The notes beneath the pieces are model-generated. The model had not been told where the DNA came from. It made no database searches and was given only the letters and a program-made list of their open reading frames with translations. Shown here in pieces: positions 20,508 to 29,657 of a stretch of 64,000 nt of DNA (its first letter is position 1; each line of letters opens with the position of its first letter). The position numbers and the translations under genes were made by a program. Origin of the DNA: Streptomyces sp. CB01881 (GTDB taxonomy: Bacteria > Actinomycetota > Actinomycetes > Streptomycetales > Streptomycetaceae). Location: NCBI RefSeq assembly GCF_002953255.1, contig NZ_CP026498.1, forward strand, positions 5,497,889 through 5,561,888. The letters are read 5' to 3'.

Positions 20508-20544
20508 GGGGCGGCGACGGTCCCCGTTGACCGTCCGCCGCCCC
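20508..20544 (-). terminator. hairpin between argS and lysA
   Basis: A 15-bp stem (20508-20522 with 20529-20544, one bulged C) around CCCGTT lies 24 bases past the argS stop. It may uncouple argS from lysA. Confidence 0.65.
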
Positions 20545-20567
20545 CCGCTGTGCGCTTGGGGGTGGTG

Positions 20568-22223
20568 CTACATCCGCTCGGGCGCCGTCACGCCCAGGAG
20601 CGTGAGGCCGTTGGCGATCACCGTGCGCGTCGCGTCGGCGAGCCAGAGACGGGCGTGCGTGAGGTCGGTGACCTCCTCGTCGCCCTTCGGCAGGATCTGG
20701 CAGTTGTCGTAGAACCGGTGGTAGTCGCGCGCGACGTCCTCCAGGTACCGCGCGACGTGGTGCGGCTCCCGCAGCTCGCCGGCCTTGGCCAGCACCCGCG
20801 GGAACTCGCCGAGCTGGCCGAGCAGGTCGGACTCCCACTCGGTGGCGAGCAGCTCCGGTTTGAAGTCCTGGGACTTGGTGATGCCGAGACCGGCGGCCTT
20901 GCGCTGGACGGAGCTCATCCGGGCGTGCGCGTACTGGACGTAGAAGACCGGGTTCTCGTTGGTCTGGCTGGTCAGCACGTTGATGTCGAGCGTGATGGTG
21001 GAGTCGGTGGAGGAGCGCGCCAGCGTGTAGCGGGCGGCGTCCACGCCGATCCAGTCGACGACGTCGTCGATCGTGATGATGTTGCCGGCCCGCTTGGACA
21101 TGCGGACCTCTTCGCCGTCGCGAAGCATCTTCACGAACTGGCCGATCTTGACCTCGATGTTGCGGTCCATGTCGTCGCCCGCGCAGGCCGCGATGGCCTT
21201 CAGGCGGTTGACGTAGCCGTGGTGGTCCGCGCCCAGCATGTAGACCGAGACCTCGGAGCCGCGGTCCCGCTTCGACAGGTAGTACGCGGCGTCGGCGGCG
21301 AAGTACGTCGTCTCGCCGTCGGCCTTGATCAGGACGCGGTCCTTGTCGTCGCCGAACTCGGTGGTGCGCAGCCAGATGGCGCCGTCCTGGTCGAAGACGT
21401 GGCCCTGCTCGCGCAGCCGGTCGATGGCCTTCTCGACGGCGCCGGAGTCGTGCAGCGACTTCTCCGAGAACCAGACGTCGAAGTGGGTGCCGAACTCCTC
21501 CATCGAGCGCTGGATCTCGGCCACCATGAGCTTGAGGCCCTCGGCGCGGAAGACCTGGAGCTGCTCGTCCCCGGTCAGGTCGAGCACGCCCGGGACGCCG
21601 TCCACGATCGCCTTGGCGATGTCGACGATGTACTCGCCGACGTAGCCGTCGGCGGGGACCGGCTGCCCGTTGGCGGCGGCCTTCAGCGAACCGGCGAACT
21701 TGGAGATCTGCACGCCCGCGTCGTTGAGGTAGTACTCGGTGGTGACGTCGGCGCCGGAGGCCCGCAGCACGCGCGCCAGCGAGTCGCCGACGGCGGCCCA
21801 GCGGACGCCGCCGATGTGGATCGGGCCGGTCGGGTTGGCGGAGACGAACTCCAGGTTGATCTTCAGGCCCTTGAGCGCCTCGTTGCGCCCGTACTCGGCG
21901 CCCGCCTCGACGATGGTGCGCGCCAGCGCGCCCTGGGTGGCGGTGTCCAGGGTGATGTTCAGGAAGCCCGGCCCTGCGATGTCGACCTTGGAGACCCCGG
22001 GCAGCTCGCGCAGACGGGCGGCCACCAGGTCGGCCACGGCTCGCGGCGGCCTGCCGGCCGGCTTCGCGAGCTGGAGGGCCACGTTCGTCGCGTAGTCGCC
22101 GTGGTCCCTGTTCTTGGGCCGCTCGATCGTCACGTGCTCGGGCACGGCGACGGTCAGCTCGCCCGCCTCGACGGCGGCGCTCACTGCGGCCTGGACTGCC
22201 TGGGAAAGCTCTGCGGGGGTCAC
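20568..22223 (-). CDS. argS: arginyl-tRNA synthetase
   Basis: ArgS charges tRNA-Arg. The 551-residue class I enzyme has the additional N-terminal tRNA-binding domain, the signature PTGPIHIGG (HIGH variant, about residue 135) and the KMSKS variant MSKRAGN (about 378). The C-terminal DALR anticodon-binding domain ends TLLGVTAPERM. The start is GTG 22223 (VTPAELSQAV). There is no Shine-Dalgarno, and TACGCT lies seven bases upstream like a -10 box, so the message may be leaderless. A tRNA-Arg gene lies about 680 bp away. Confidence 0.94.
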   Translation of the reverse strand: MTPAELSQAVQAAVSAAVEAGELTVAVPEHVTIERPKNRDHGDYATNVALQLAKPAGRPPRAVADLVAARLRELPGVSKVDIAGPGFLNITLDTATQGALARTIVEAGAEYGRNEALKGLKINLEFVSANPTGPIHIGGVRWAAVGDSLARVLRASGADVTTEYYLNDAGVQISKFAGSLKAAANGQPVPADGYVGEYIVDIAKAIVDGVPGVLDLTGDEQLQVFRAEGLKLMVAEIQRSMEEFGTHFDVWFSEKSLHDSGAVEKAIDRLREQGHVFDQDGAIWLRTTEFGDDKDRVLIKADGETTYFAADAAYYLSKRDRGSEVSVYMLGADHHGYVNRLKAIAACAGDDMDRNIEVKIGQFVKMLRDGEEVRMSKRAGNIITIDDVVDWIGVDAARYTLARSSTDSTITLDINVLTSQTNENPVFYVQYAHARMSSVQRKAAGLGITKSQDFKPELLATEWESDLLGQLGEFPRVLAKAGELREPHHVARYLEDVARDYHRFYDNCQILPKGDEEVTDLTHARLWLADATRTVIANGLTLLGVTAPERM

Positions 22224-22296
22224 GACGCCAAGCGTAGGCGAGACGGGGCACCCGCCCGCCACTCGGTTTACCGGTTGAGACGCCCCGCCGCCGTGC

Positions 22297-22731
22297 TCAG
22301 CCCCGGTCGATCCCATCTGTTCGCCGAGAGCGAAATCCGCCCGCGCTGCCGCTCCCCGCGCCGCCGCCCAGCGCCCTCAGCCGCCACACCAGTGCGACCA
22401 GGTCGGCCGGATCGAAGGGCTTGCCGAGGTAGCCGTCCACCCCGACCGCCTCGCCGAGGTCCAGGTCGGCCGGCGTGCAGGCGCTCACGATCGCGATCGG
22501 CAGCCCGCTCGTCCCCGGCGCCGCCCGCAGCCGGGCCGCCGTCCGCAGACCGTCCAGCCGCGGCATCACCACGTCCAGCGTCACCACGTCCGGCTTCACC
22601 CGGCGGACCACCTCCAGGCACTCGGCGCCGTCGGCGGCGGTCACCACCTCGAAGCCCTCCAGCTCAAGGTTGACCCTGATCAGCTGGCGGATCACCTCGC
22701 TGTCGTCCACCACGAGGACCCGCCCGGACAC
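22297..22731 (-). CDS. single-domain response regulator
   Basis: The 144-residue protein is a CheY-like receiver: acidic pair D9-D10, phosphoacceptor D53 (VVTLDVVMPRLDG) and the conserved lysine K104 (YLGKPFDP), with a Gly/Ser/Arg tail and no output domain. GTG 22731 has GAGG eight bases upstream; a GTG at 22740 is possible. No cognate histidine kinase is adjacent. It lies between argS and the tRNA-Arg gene, and its partner is unknown. Confidence 0.85.
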   Translation of the reverse strand: MSGRVLVVDDSEVIRQLIRVNLELEGFEVVTAADGAECLEVVRRVKPDVVTLDVVMPRLDGLRTAARLRAAPGTSGLPIAIVSACTPADLDLGEAVGVDGYLGKPFDPADLVALVWRLRALGGGAGSGSAGGFRSRRTDGIDRG

Positions 22732-22897
22732 TCCCGACACCTCACCGAGGGTATCGGCGGCCCCGCCGCCCCGTCCGGCCTTTGCGCACTTCCGCTCCCC
22801 CGGCCCGGACGCCGCTCCCAAAACCCGTGCACGGACCACGCCCCGGGCCTGGTAATGTTCTCCACGTCGAAGCGAACGCGACGACAACACCAAGCAG

Positions 22898-22969
22898 GCC
22901 CCCGTAGCTCAGGGGATAGAGCACCGCCCTCCGGAGGCGGGTGCGCAGGTTCGAATCCTGCCGGGGGCA
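22898..22969 (+). tRNA. tRNA-Arg (anticodon CCG)
   Basis: The acceptor stem GCCCCCG pairs with CGGGGGC, the D arm contains TAGCTCAGGGGATAGAG, the anticodon stem CCGCC/GGCGG encloses CTCCGGA (CCG), and the T loop is GGTTCGAATCC. The discriminator is A and CCA is not encoded. Length is 72 bases. tRNA-Arg genes often serve as integration sites, but no att duplicate is seen in this window. Confidence 0.97.
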
Positions 22970-22989
22970 CTTCGCAAGAAGTGCTGAAG

Positions 22990-23028
22990 AGGCCCAGGTC
23001 AGCGGCAAGTTGCCGCCAACCTGGGCCT
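22990..23028 (+). terminator. hairpin downstream of tRNA-Arg
   Basis: AGGCCCAGGT (22990-22999) pairs with ACCTGGGCCT (23019-23028), enclosing a smaller CGGCAA/TTGCCG hairpin. It starts 21 bases past the tRNA. Confidence 0.8.
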
Positions 23029-23114
23029 TCGTCATGTTCCGGGCCGGCTCAGGACGGTTCCGGGGGCGCACAGTTGGGCCGCCCGCCAGGTCGCCCGCCG
23101 CGGGTCGGCCGCGG

Positions 23115-23259
23115 TCAGCCGGTGGTGGCGACCGCCCAGCCGGCCGGGGGCAGCTCCGCGTCGGCCGGGGTGAGGGTCGCCGCGCCGGCCGCGAGGCGCC
23201 AGAAGGCGTCCGGGAGCGGAACGGTCGCGGGCCGGTCGGCGGTGCGGGGTCGGTGCGGC
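23115..23259 (-). other. coding-like fragment after the protease stop, no start codon
   Basis: In one minus-strand frame the segment before the stop at 23115 reads as a protein-like tail (LPDAFWRLAAGAATLTPADAE...), unlike neighbouring frames. It is in a different frame from the protease and has no start of its own. It may be a frameshifted extension or chance. Confidence 0.2.
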
Positions 23260-24261
23260 TCAGGAGGCCGCGGCGACCGCGGCGGCGTAGAGGGCGGCGA
23301 TGGTGTGGTCGAAGTACTCGCTGTAGGACGTGTCGTTGGAGTCGCCGCCCTGCTGGTAGCCGCCGATGGCACCTATGACGTGGCCGGTGGCGGTGCTGAT
23401 CCAGGGGCCGCCGCTGGTGCCGCCCGGGTAGTCGGGGCAGTCGACGACGCGCTGGTAGGTGCTCTGGCGACCGGTGGTGTTGGTGCAGAGCAGCGGGGCG
23501 TCGCCGCCGCTGGGGTAGCCGTAGAGGCGGACGGTGGTGCCGAAGGGCTCGTCCGTACCGAGCGTGTTGGCACCGACCACGTCCTCGATCCGGCGGCCGC
23601 CGGCGGCCGCGGTCTCCAGGATGGCGAAGTCCTCGTCCTGGTCGCCGCTGCGGGACCAGCCGGTGGTGGTGTGGATGGCGGTGACCCGCCAGGTGCCGTA
23701 CGGGGCGGTGCCGTTGCGGTAGCCGGGGGCGAAGACGACGCCGTCGGTGCTGTCCAGGCAGTGGGCGGCGGTGAGCAGCAGGTTGCCGGTCGGGCTGTGC
23801 AGGACGCTGGCGGTGCAGAAGTGGTCGCCCGCCGCGACGTCGCCGCTGAACAGGGCGCCCACCGTGGCCGATTCGGGGGTGGCCGGGGCCTCGGCGGTGG
23901 TGCCGGGGGTGACCGTCGGGATGGCACCGGACGTCGCGGACGGCGTCGGGGTGGCGGCGGAGGTCGCCGCCTGGGCCTCCCGGGGCGAGGGCGACCCGGC
24001 CGGTGACGGGGTCTGCGGCCCGACGGCCGGGTCGGCGGCCGTGGGGGTGGCCGGGTCGGTGGCGGCCGGGCTCGGGGTCGGGGGCGGGGGCGGGGCCGCC
24101 GGGGAGAGCACCATCGCCGAGGGGCCGCCCGCCGCCGTCGCCTCCGAGGCCAGGCCGTGCGTTCCCACCACCACCGTGGCGATGGTGAGCGCCGAGAGCG
24201 CGGTGAGGAGGGTGGGGGCCAGAAGGCGACGTCGGGGCGTGCGGCGGCGGTGCTGGCCCAT
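23260..24261 (-). CDS. secreted trypsin-like serine protease
   Basis: The 333-residue protein starts with a twin-basic N-region and a hydrophobic signal (about 13-44). A Pro/Ala/Thr-rich spacer follows to about residue 135, then a chymotrypsin-fold domain. The catalytic triad is visible as LLTAAHCLD (His), DQDEDFAILE (Asp) and GGTSGGPW (Ser). A pair of cysteines (FCTASV...AAHC) is placed for the usual disulfide. It should be extracellular; substrate unknown. ATG 24261 with CAGGAG about ten bases upstream. The spacer may cross the cell wall. Confidence 0.88.
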   Translation of the reverse strand: MGQHRRRTPRRRLLAPTLLTALSALTIATVVVGTHGLASEATAAGGPSAMVLSPAAPPPPPTPSPAATDPATPTAADPAVGPQTPSPAGSPSPREAQAATSAATPTPSATSGAIPTVTPGTTAEAPATPESATVGALFSGDVAAGDHFCTASVLHSPTGNLLLTAAHCLDSTDGVVFAPGYRNGTAPYGTWRVTAIHTTTGWSRSGDQDEDFAILETAAAGGRRIEDVVGANTLGTDEPFGTTVRLYGYPSGGDAPLLCTNTTGRQSTYQRVVDCPDYPGGTSGGPWISTATGHVIGAIGGYQQGGDSNDTSYSEYFDHTIAALYAAAVAAAS

Positions 24262-24359
24262 ACCTGGTCTGCTCCTGCCCTGGGTGTCGGTGCGAGTTCG
24301 GTCCGACTATGGCGGAGTGAGCTGGGAGGGGCGTTACGCCCACCTGGGAGGCCGATGAG

Positions 24360-24385
24360 AAAAACCGCCGCCGGGAGCCGGCGGC
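24360..24385 (-). terminator. intrinsic terminator with U-tract after pfkB-family gene
   Basis: GCCGCCGG-gag-CCGGCGGC (24367-24385) is followed on the minus strand by GG and five T residues. It starts four bases past the kinase stop and is the only terminator here with a clear U-run. Confidence 0.88.
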
Positions 24386-24389
24386 CCGG

Positions 24390-25319
24390 TCAGCCGGCCA
24401 GGGCACGCACCAGGCCCTCGGCGAGCCCGTCCTCGGTGATGAACGCGGTGTGCGTCCCGACGGTGGTGCAGGCGAACGCCCCGGCCACCGACCCGGCCCG
24501 GGCGCACTCCGGCAGCGGGCGGCCGCGGAGCCAGGCGTGCAGGAAGCCGGTCACGAACGCGTCCCCCGCACCGTTGGTGTCGACGACCGGGCGGCCGGGG
24601 TCGACGGCCGGCAGGTGCAGCAGCGGCTCGTCCCGGGTGAGCAGGTAGCAGCCCTCGGCACCGGCGGTGGCGGCCACCGCGACCGCCCGCCCCTCGGCGA
24701 GGACGGCGCGCATCACCTCGGCGTGCCGGCCCCGGCAGCCGGCCACCGAGAGGAAGACCAGGTCGGAGTTGAGGGCGTAGTCGCGGTGGTGCGGGTTGAC
24801 GCCGTCCCAGTCGTGCAGGTCGGTGGAGCTGGTGCGGCCGAGCCGGTGGACGTCCGCGTACATGTCGCGGTTGTGGCCGGTGATGGAGAGATGGACGTGC
24901 CGGCTGTTCTCCAGGTAGGGCAGGTAGAACGCCGGCGGCAGCCGCAGGTCGGCCGGGTGGCGGCTGTCGTGGAAGGAGAAGCGGCGGCCGGCGGCGTCGA
25001 CCAGGTTGACCGAGCGCGCGGTGCCGTGCGGCGAGACCAGGTGCGCGAACGGCAGGCGCTGGCGGGCGTACTCGGCGAGGATCAGCTCGGCCTGCGGGTC
25101 CTCGCCGAGGTAGTCGATGAAGGCGGTGCGCAGGCCGAGGTGGTGGGCGCCGAGGGCGACGCCGTTGCCGGTGTGGGCGACGTAGTCGAGGACCGGGCCG
25201 ACCTGCTGCGAGTCGCCGTCGGGTACCTCCAGCCGGTCGACGCGGACGATGGTGTCGACGCCGGCTCCGCCGACGACGAGCAGGTCGAACCCGGGCCCTG
25301 CTGCTGCGGACTGCGACAC
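24390..25319 (-). CDS. PfkB-family carbohydrate/nucleoside kinase
   Basis: The 309-residue ribokinase-fold protein has the N-terminal GG pattern (VVGGAGVDTIVRVDRLEVPDG), an NGVALGAHHLGL stretch typical of the sugar site, and PfkB signature 2 DTNGAGDAFVTGFL with the catalytic Asp. GTG 25319 has AAGGAGG seven bases away. It follows an exporter gene by 80 bp on the same strand, and a palindrome lies between them. The substrate cannot be told from the sequence. Confidence 0.88.
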   Translation of the reverse strand: MSQSAAAGPGFDLLVVGGAGVDTIVRVDRLEVPDGDSQQVGPVLDYVAHTGNGVALGAHHLGLRTAFIDYLGEDPQAELILAEYARQRLPFAHLVSPHGTARSVNLVDAAGRRFSFHDSRHPADLRLPPAFYLPYLENSRHVHLSITGHNRDMYADVHRLGRTSSTDLHDWDGVNPHHRDYALNSDLVFLSVAGCRGRHAEVMRAVLAEGRAVAVAATAGAEGCYLLTRDEPLLHLPAVDPGRPVVDTNGAGDAFVTGFLHAWLRGRPLPECARAGSVAGAFACTTVGTHTAFITEDGLAEGLVRALAG

Positions 25320-25375
25320 GGCGGCGCCTCCTTGATCCCTGGGGGTGTCCAGGAGTCAAGCAGGCGCCGGAGGTC

Positions 25376-25395
25376 TGCTGCAAGGGCTTGCAGCA
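25376..25395. promoter_or_regulatory. palindromic operator candidate upstream of the PfkB kinase
   Basis: TGCTGCAA-GGGC-TTGCAGCA is an 8-bp perfect inverted repeat 57 bases upstream of the kinase start and four bases past the exporter stop. TTGCA-centred symmetry resembles LacI/GntR-type sites. No such regulator is encoded next to it. It could alternatively be a short terminator. Confidence 0.45.
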
Positions 25396-25399
25396 AAGA

Positions 25400-26983
25400 T
25401 CAGGAGGCTCGTTGCCGCTCGCCGGGCGTCGGCGCCCCCGCAGCCTTCGCGCGCGCCCCCGCCTCCTCGGCACGCGTCTCGTCGGCCGCCCCGGCGGCGG
25501 AGCCGCCGCCCGCACCGGTGGCCTCACCGGGCGCCGGCCGGTGGTTGATCATCAGGAACGCGATCAGCGCCGCCAGCAGCAGGATGCCCATCGCCACCCA
25601 GGTGGCGATCACGTACCCGTGCACCGCGCCCTGGGCCCGGACCGCCGGGTCGGAGGCGACCCTGGTGGCCAGGAAGCTCGCGGTGGCGCTGGCCGCGATG
25701 GTGTTCAGCAGCGCCGTGCCGAAGGAACCGCCCACCTGCTGGGCCGAGTTGATGGTGGCCGAGGCCGCGCCGGCCTCGTTCGGGGCGACGCCGAGGGTGG
25801 CCAGGCTCATCGACGGCATGAAGACCAGGCCCATGCCGAAGCCGAGCAGCAGCTCGGCCGGCAGCACCATGCCGGCCCACGGGCTGTCCACCTTCATCTG
25901 GGTGAGCCAGGCCATGCCGGCCGCGGCCAGCAGCAGGCCGGGGCCGATCAGGTTGCGCGAGGGGATCCTGGTCATCAGCCGGGCCGCGAAGCCGGTCGAG
26001 CTGATGACGATCGCGGCGGTCATCGGCAGGAAGGAGACGCCGGACATCACCGGCGAGAAGTGTTTGATCTCCTGCAGGTAGTAGGTCAGGAAGAGGAAGA
26101 GGCCGAACATGCCGACCATCGCCAGGCCGACCGAGAGCGCGGCGCCGCCGCGGTTCCGCTCGCCGACGATGTGCAGCGGCAGCAGGGCGTGCTCGGTCCG
26201 CTTCTCGACCAGTACGAACACCGCCAGCAGGGCCGCGCCGAGGGCCAGCGAGCCGAGCACCAGCCAGTCGACCCAGCCGCGGCTGACCGCCTCGGACATG
26301 CCGAACACGATGGCGAGCAGGCCGCCGCAGCCGAGCAGCGCGCCGGGCAGGTCGAGTCTGACCCGGCGGCCCTTGGCGATGTGGTCACGGGTGAGCACGT
26401 AGTACGCGGCGAAGGCCGTGGCGATCGCGATCGGGGTGTTGACGAAGAGGCACCAGCGCCAGTTCAGGTACTCGGTCAGCAGACCGCCGAGGAGCAGCCC
26501 GATCGCGGCGCCGCCGCCGGCGATCGCGCCGAAGATGCCGAACGCCGTGCTGCGTTCCCGTGGATCGCTGAAGGTGGTGGAGAGCAGGCCGAGCGCGGAC
26601 GGGGCGAGCAGTGCGCCGAAGGCGCCCTGGAGGGCGCGGGCCGCGAACAGCATGGTTGGCCCGGACGCGCCGCCGCCGATCGCGGAGGCGAGGGCGAAGC
26701 CGAGCAGACCGACGGTGAACACGCGCTTGCGGCCGAAGAGGTCGCCCAGCCGGCCGCCCAGGAGCAGCAGGCCGCCGAAGGCCAGCGTGTAGGCGGTGAT
26801 CACCCACTGGCGGTTGGCGTCGGAGATGCCGAGGTCCTTCTGGGCCGACGGCAGTGCGATGTTCACGATCGTGATGTCGAGGACGATCATCAGCTGGGCG
26901 ACGGCGATGACCGCCAGGGCCCACCAGCGGCGGCTGTCCGCCGCCCCGTGAGCCGCATGCCCGGTGGCAGTTTGAGCAGACAC
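25400..26983 (-). CDS. DHA2-type MFS drug exporter
   Basis: The 527-residue protein has about 14 membrane helices and the MFS signatures LDITIVNIALP (motif D1) and GGRLGDLFGRKR (motif A), with GPLIGG-like motif C replaced by AIGLLLGG. It should be a proton-coupled exporter of the EmrB/QacA group. The last 50 residues are a cytoplasmic Ala/Gly/Glu tail. The GTG start at 26983 has GGAAGG seven bases upstream. No regulator is adjacent; the nearest TetR gene is 2.9 kb away. Confidence 0.9.
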   Translation of the reverse strand: MSAQTATGHAAHGAADSRRWWALAVIAVAQLMIVLDITIVNIALPSAQKDLGISDANRQWVITAYTLAFGGLLLLGGRLGDLFGRKRVFTVGLLGFALASAIGGGASGPTMLFAARALQGAFGALLAPSALGLLSTTFSDPRERSTAFGIFGAIAGGGAAIGLLLGGLLTEYLNWRWCLFVNTPIAIATAFAAYYVLTRDHIAKGRRVRLDLPGALLGCGGLLAIVFGMSEAVSRGWVDWLVLGSLALGAALLAVFVLVEKRTEHALLPLHIVGERNRGGAALSVGLAMVGMFGLFLFLTYYLQEIKHFSPVMSGVSFLPMTAAIVISSTGFAARLMTRIPSRNLIGPGLLLAAAGMAWLTQMKVDSPWAGMVLPAELLLGFGMGLVFMPSMSLATLGVAPNEAGAASATINSAQQVGGSFGTALLNTIAASATASFLATRVASDPAVRAQGAVHGYVIATWVAMGILLLAALIAFLMINHRPAPGEATGAGGGSAAGAADETRAEEAGARAKAAGAPTPGERQRAS

Positions 26984-27140
26984 TGTTGAGCCTTCCGCAG
27001 AGGGTCGGAGAGGTCACGCAGTCGCCTTCAAGCCAAACCCCCGGGGCGCCGATTGGCAAGGAAAAACCTGGACAAATATGGCAATTCGGGACCAATGAAC
27101 CAGGGTCCCGGGACCAGAGGACGAGGCCCGGGCCACGCAC

Positions 27141-27176
27141 GCGGGCCCCGGGTGTCGGGTGACACCCGGGGCCCGC
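27141..27176. terminator. 15-bp perfect hairpin after the DUF885 gene
   Basis: Arms 27141-27155 and 27162-27176 around CGGGTG, 20 bases past the DUF885 stop. The remaining gap (26984-27140) is AT-richer near 27055-27085 and probably holds the exporter promoter. Confidence 0.8.
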
Positions 27177-27196
27177 GGCCGCACCGACGCCGGGCG

Positions 27197-28903
27197 CTAC
27201 AGCACGGCCAGCTCCGCGACCAGGTCGTCCAGGCCGAGCGAGCCCTGCGACAGCGCCGCCATGTGCCACGCCTTGAGGTCGAACTCCTCGCCGCGCGCCT
27301 CGTGCGCCGCCCGCGCCGCCGCCCGGCCGCGCAGCCAGGCGCGCTCGCCCAGCTTGTAGCCGATCGCCTGGCCGGGCATGCCCAGGTAGCGGACCAGCTC
27401 GCTGTCCAGGAACTCCGCCGAGAGCCCGCAGTACAGGCCGAAGAACTCCCGGGCGGCGTCCGGCAGCACCGGCTCGCCGGGCCGGTACGGGGAGTCGGCG
27501 GGGAAGTCCAGGCCGACGTGCATGCCGATGTCGACGATCACCCGCAGCGCGCGCATCATCTGGGCGTTGAGGTAGCCGAGCCGGTGGCCGGGGTCGGTGA
27601 GGTAGCCCAGCTCGTCCATCAGGCGCTCGGCGTACAGCGCCCAGCCCTCCAGGTTGGCGCTGACCCCGCCGATGCTGACCTGGTAGGTGGAGAGCCGGTC
27701 GGCGACGTAGTTCCACTGCGCGAGCTGGAGGTGGTGGCCGGGGACGCCCTCGTGGTACCAGGTGGAGACGAGGTCCCACACCGGGAAGCCCTCCCGGCCG
27801 AGGGTCGGCAGCCAGGTCCGCCCGGGGCGGGTGAAGTCCAGCGAGGGCGCGGTGTAGTACGGCGCGGCCGCGCTGCCGGGCGGGGCGATCATCGACTCGA
27901 CCCGGGTGACCGGCTCGGCCAGGTCGAAGTGGGTGCCCTGGAGGTCGTTGATCGCCTGGTCCATCAGGCCCTGGAGGTACTCACGGGTGGCCTCGGCGCC
28001 CCGGATGGCGGGACCGTCGGTCTCCAGCCACTTCATCGCCTCCATCGGGGTGGCGCCGGGCAGCACCTTCTCGGCCTCCGCCTCCATCTGGGCGAGCAGG
28101 TCGTGGAACTCCTGCCAGGCCCAGGCGTACGCCTCGTCCAGGTCCAGGTCGGCGCCGGTCCAGTAGCTGACCCAGCGGCCGTACCGCTCGCGCCCGGCGG
28201 TGTCGGGCGCGTCGGCGGCGGCCGGCCCGTAGACGTCGGACAGCCACTCGCGCAGCCGGCCGAGCGCGTCGTTGGCGGCGAGGGCGTGCTCGGACAGGCC
28301 CGGGCGCAGCGACTCGGGGGCCTTCCGGGCGAGCCCGCCGAACCAGCCGCCGGGCTCCTCGCCCTCCAGCCACTCCCCCAGCTGTCCGACCACGGTGGCG
28401 ACCTGGCGGGGGCCGGAGAGCAGGCCGCGCTCGACGCCCTCGCGGAGCGTCTCGCGGTACTGCGCGAGCGCCGCGGGCACCCGGGCCAGGCGGCGGCCGA
28501 GGACCTCCCACTGCTGCTCGGTCTCGGTGGGCATCAGGGTGAAGACGTCACGCAGGTTGTGCACCGGCGAACCGAGGTTGCGCACCGCCCGGAAGCCCTC
28601 GCCCGCGTCGTGGACGGCGAGTTCGGCGGTGAGCCGCTCGCGCAGCAGGCGGGCGCACCGGCGCTCGGCCTCGTCCTCGGCGGCGCCGGCCGCCTCCGCC
28701 TCGGCGAGCACGGCGAGGGTGTGCCGGGCCAGTCCGGCGAGCGCCTCGGCTCCGGCCGGGGACAGGTCGGGGAGGCGGTCGTCCTCGGGGTTGAGCCCCA
28801 GGTACACCGCGGTCAGCGGGTCCAGCCGGGCGAGGGCCTGCACGTAGGCGTCGGCGATACGGCGCGGGGTGGTGCCGTCGGAGCTGATCAGTTCTTCAAC
28901 CAT
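27197..28903 (-). CDS. DUF885-family zinc-metallopeptidase-like protein
   Basis: The 568-residue, mostly helical protein contains HEGVPGHH (about residues 384-391), the HExxxGHH zinc-site form typical of DUF885 proteins, followed by the downstream ANLEGWALYAERLMDELG segment that supplies the third ligand. There is no signal peptide, so it should be cytoplasmic. The ATG at 28903 has no clear ribosome site. Family members are predicted carboxypeptidase-like enzymes; substrate unknown. Confidence 0.85.
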   Translation of the reverse strand: MVEELISSDGTTPRRIADAYVQALARLDPLTAVYLGLNPEDDRLPDLSPAGAEALAGLARHTLAVLAEAEAAGAAEDEAERRCARLLRERLTAELAVHDAGEGFRAVRNLGSPVHNLRDVFTLMPTETEQQWEVLGRRLARVPAALAQYRETLREGVERGLLSGPRQVATVVGQLGEWLEGEEPGGWFGGLARKAPESLRPGLSEHALAANDALGRLREWLSDVYGPAAADAPDTAGRERYGRWVSYWTGADLDLDEAYAWAWQEFHDLLAQMEAEAEKVLPGATPMEAMKWLETDGPAIRGAEATREYLQGLMDQAINDLQGTHFDLAEPVTRVESMIAPPGSAAAPYYTAPSLDFTRPGRTWLPTLGREGFPVWDLVSTWYHEGVPGHHLQLAQWNYVADRLSTYQVSIGGVSANLEGWALYAERLMDELGYLTDPGHRLGYLNAQMMRALRVIVDIGMHVGLDFPADSPYRPGEPVLPDAAREFFGLYCGLSAEFLDSELVRYLGMPGQAIGYKLGERAWLRGRAAARAAHEARGEEFDLKAWHMAALSQGSLGLDDLVAELAVL

Positions 28904-28967
28904 CTGGACATCATTTCGTGGCAGGGGCCGATTGCAAGCCCCTATCCGATGGCGTGCGCCTGCCGGT

Positions 28968-29657
28968 TCAGCCGCCGGCCCGCCGCTCCCGCCACCCCCG
29001 GAACAGCAGACCCGGGTCCCAGGTGGGCCGTCCGCGCGCGAAGCGGAAGAAGCAGAGGCCGATCAGCACGGAGCAGAAGTGTCCGAGGTCCGTAAACGTG
29101 TGCGAGGTGATCAGCGGCAGCAGGTAGAAGACCAGCACCCCGCCGCCGTACAGCCAGCGCCAGCGGCCGGCGAAGCGGTAGGTCAGCACGGCGACGACGC
29201 CCGCCAGCGCGTACGAGACGCCGACGTCCACGGTGCCGGCGAGGTCGTCGTGCAGCCGGCCCTCCGCGATGCCCCAGGCGACCACGCCCTCGCTGACGAA
29301 GGTGGCCACCACGTGGGCGGTGGCGGCGACGGTGAACCAGCGCAGGGTGCCGAGCCAGCGTTCGGCGTTGGCGTGGAAGAGGTTGAACAGCACGAAGTAG
29401 AGGGGAAAGCTCGCCGACTCCGTCCAGAGCGCGCTGGCCAGCAGCACGTGCACCGGGTCGGAGCGCAGGTTGTCGAGGTTGGTCGAGCGGGCGGCCAGGA
29501 ACCAGTCCAGGTTGGCCGGGTCCATCCGCGCCACCACGAAGCTGGTGACCGCCAGCACGAGCAGCCACACGTACGTCCCGGGGGCCGAGCGGATCCACGC
29601 CAGTGCCGCCTGTGGCAGTCGGCGCGCCAGGCCCGTCGGCTCCGGTGTCCGCGTCAT
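28968..29657 (-). CDS. rhomboid-like membrane protein (GVSY type), copy 1
   Basis: The 229-residue protein has about six membrane segments. The possible catalytic serine lies in DVGVSYA (S148), where true rhomboids have GxSG, and a late helix carries LGHFCSV (H193). A luminal motif NLxxxPVxxLLxSxxW (63-78) is shared with the second copy at 60,769. ATG 29657 follows GAGGAAGGG by seven bases. Proteolytic activity is uncertain because Gly after Ser is Tyr. Confidence 0.8.
   Translation of the reverse strand: MTRTPEPTGLARRLPQAALAWIRSAPGTYVWLLVLAVTSFVVARMDPANLDWFLAARSTNLDNLRSDPVHVLLASALWTESASFPLYFVLFNLFHANAERWLGTLRWFTVAATAHVVATFVSEGVVAWGIAEGRLHDDLAGTVDVGVSYALAGVVAVLTYRFAGRWRWLYGGGVLVFYLLPLITSHTFTDLGHFCSVLIGLCFFRFARGRPTWDPGLLFRGWRERRAGG

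Noticed and set aside
19182..22673. Very long open frame on the plus strand opposite lysA and argS
   Set aside because: GC-rich shadow of real minus-strand genes; composition is Val/Gly/Asp-Arg noise, with no motif and no ribosome site.
22898..23028. Integrated element at tRNA-Arg
   Set aside because: No integrase, excisionase or duplicated tRNA 3' end is visible within the window.
23115..23259. Frameshifted true C-terminus of the serine protease
   Set aside because: The protease domain already ends normally after its catalytic Ser; without homologues the extra peptide-like stretch cannot be distinguished from chance.
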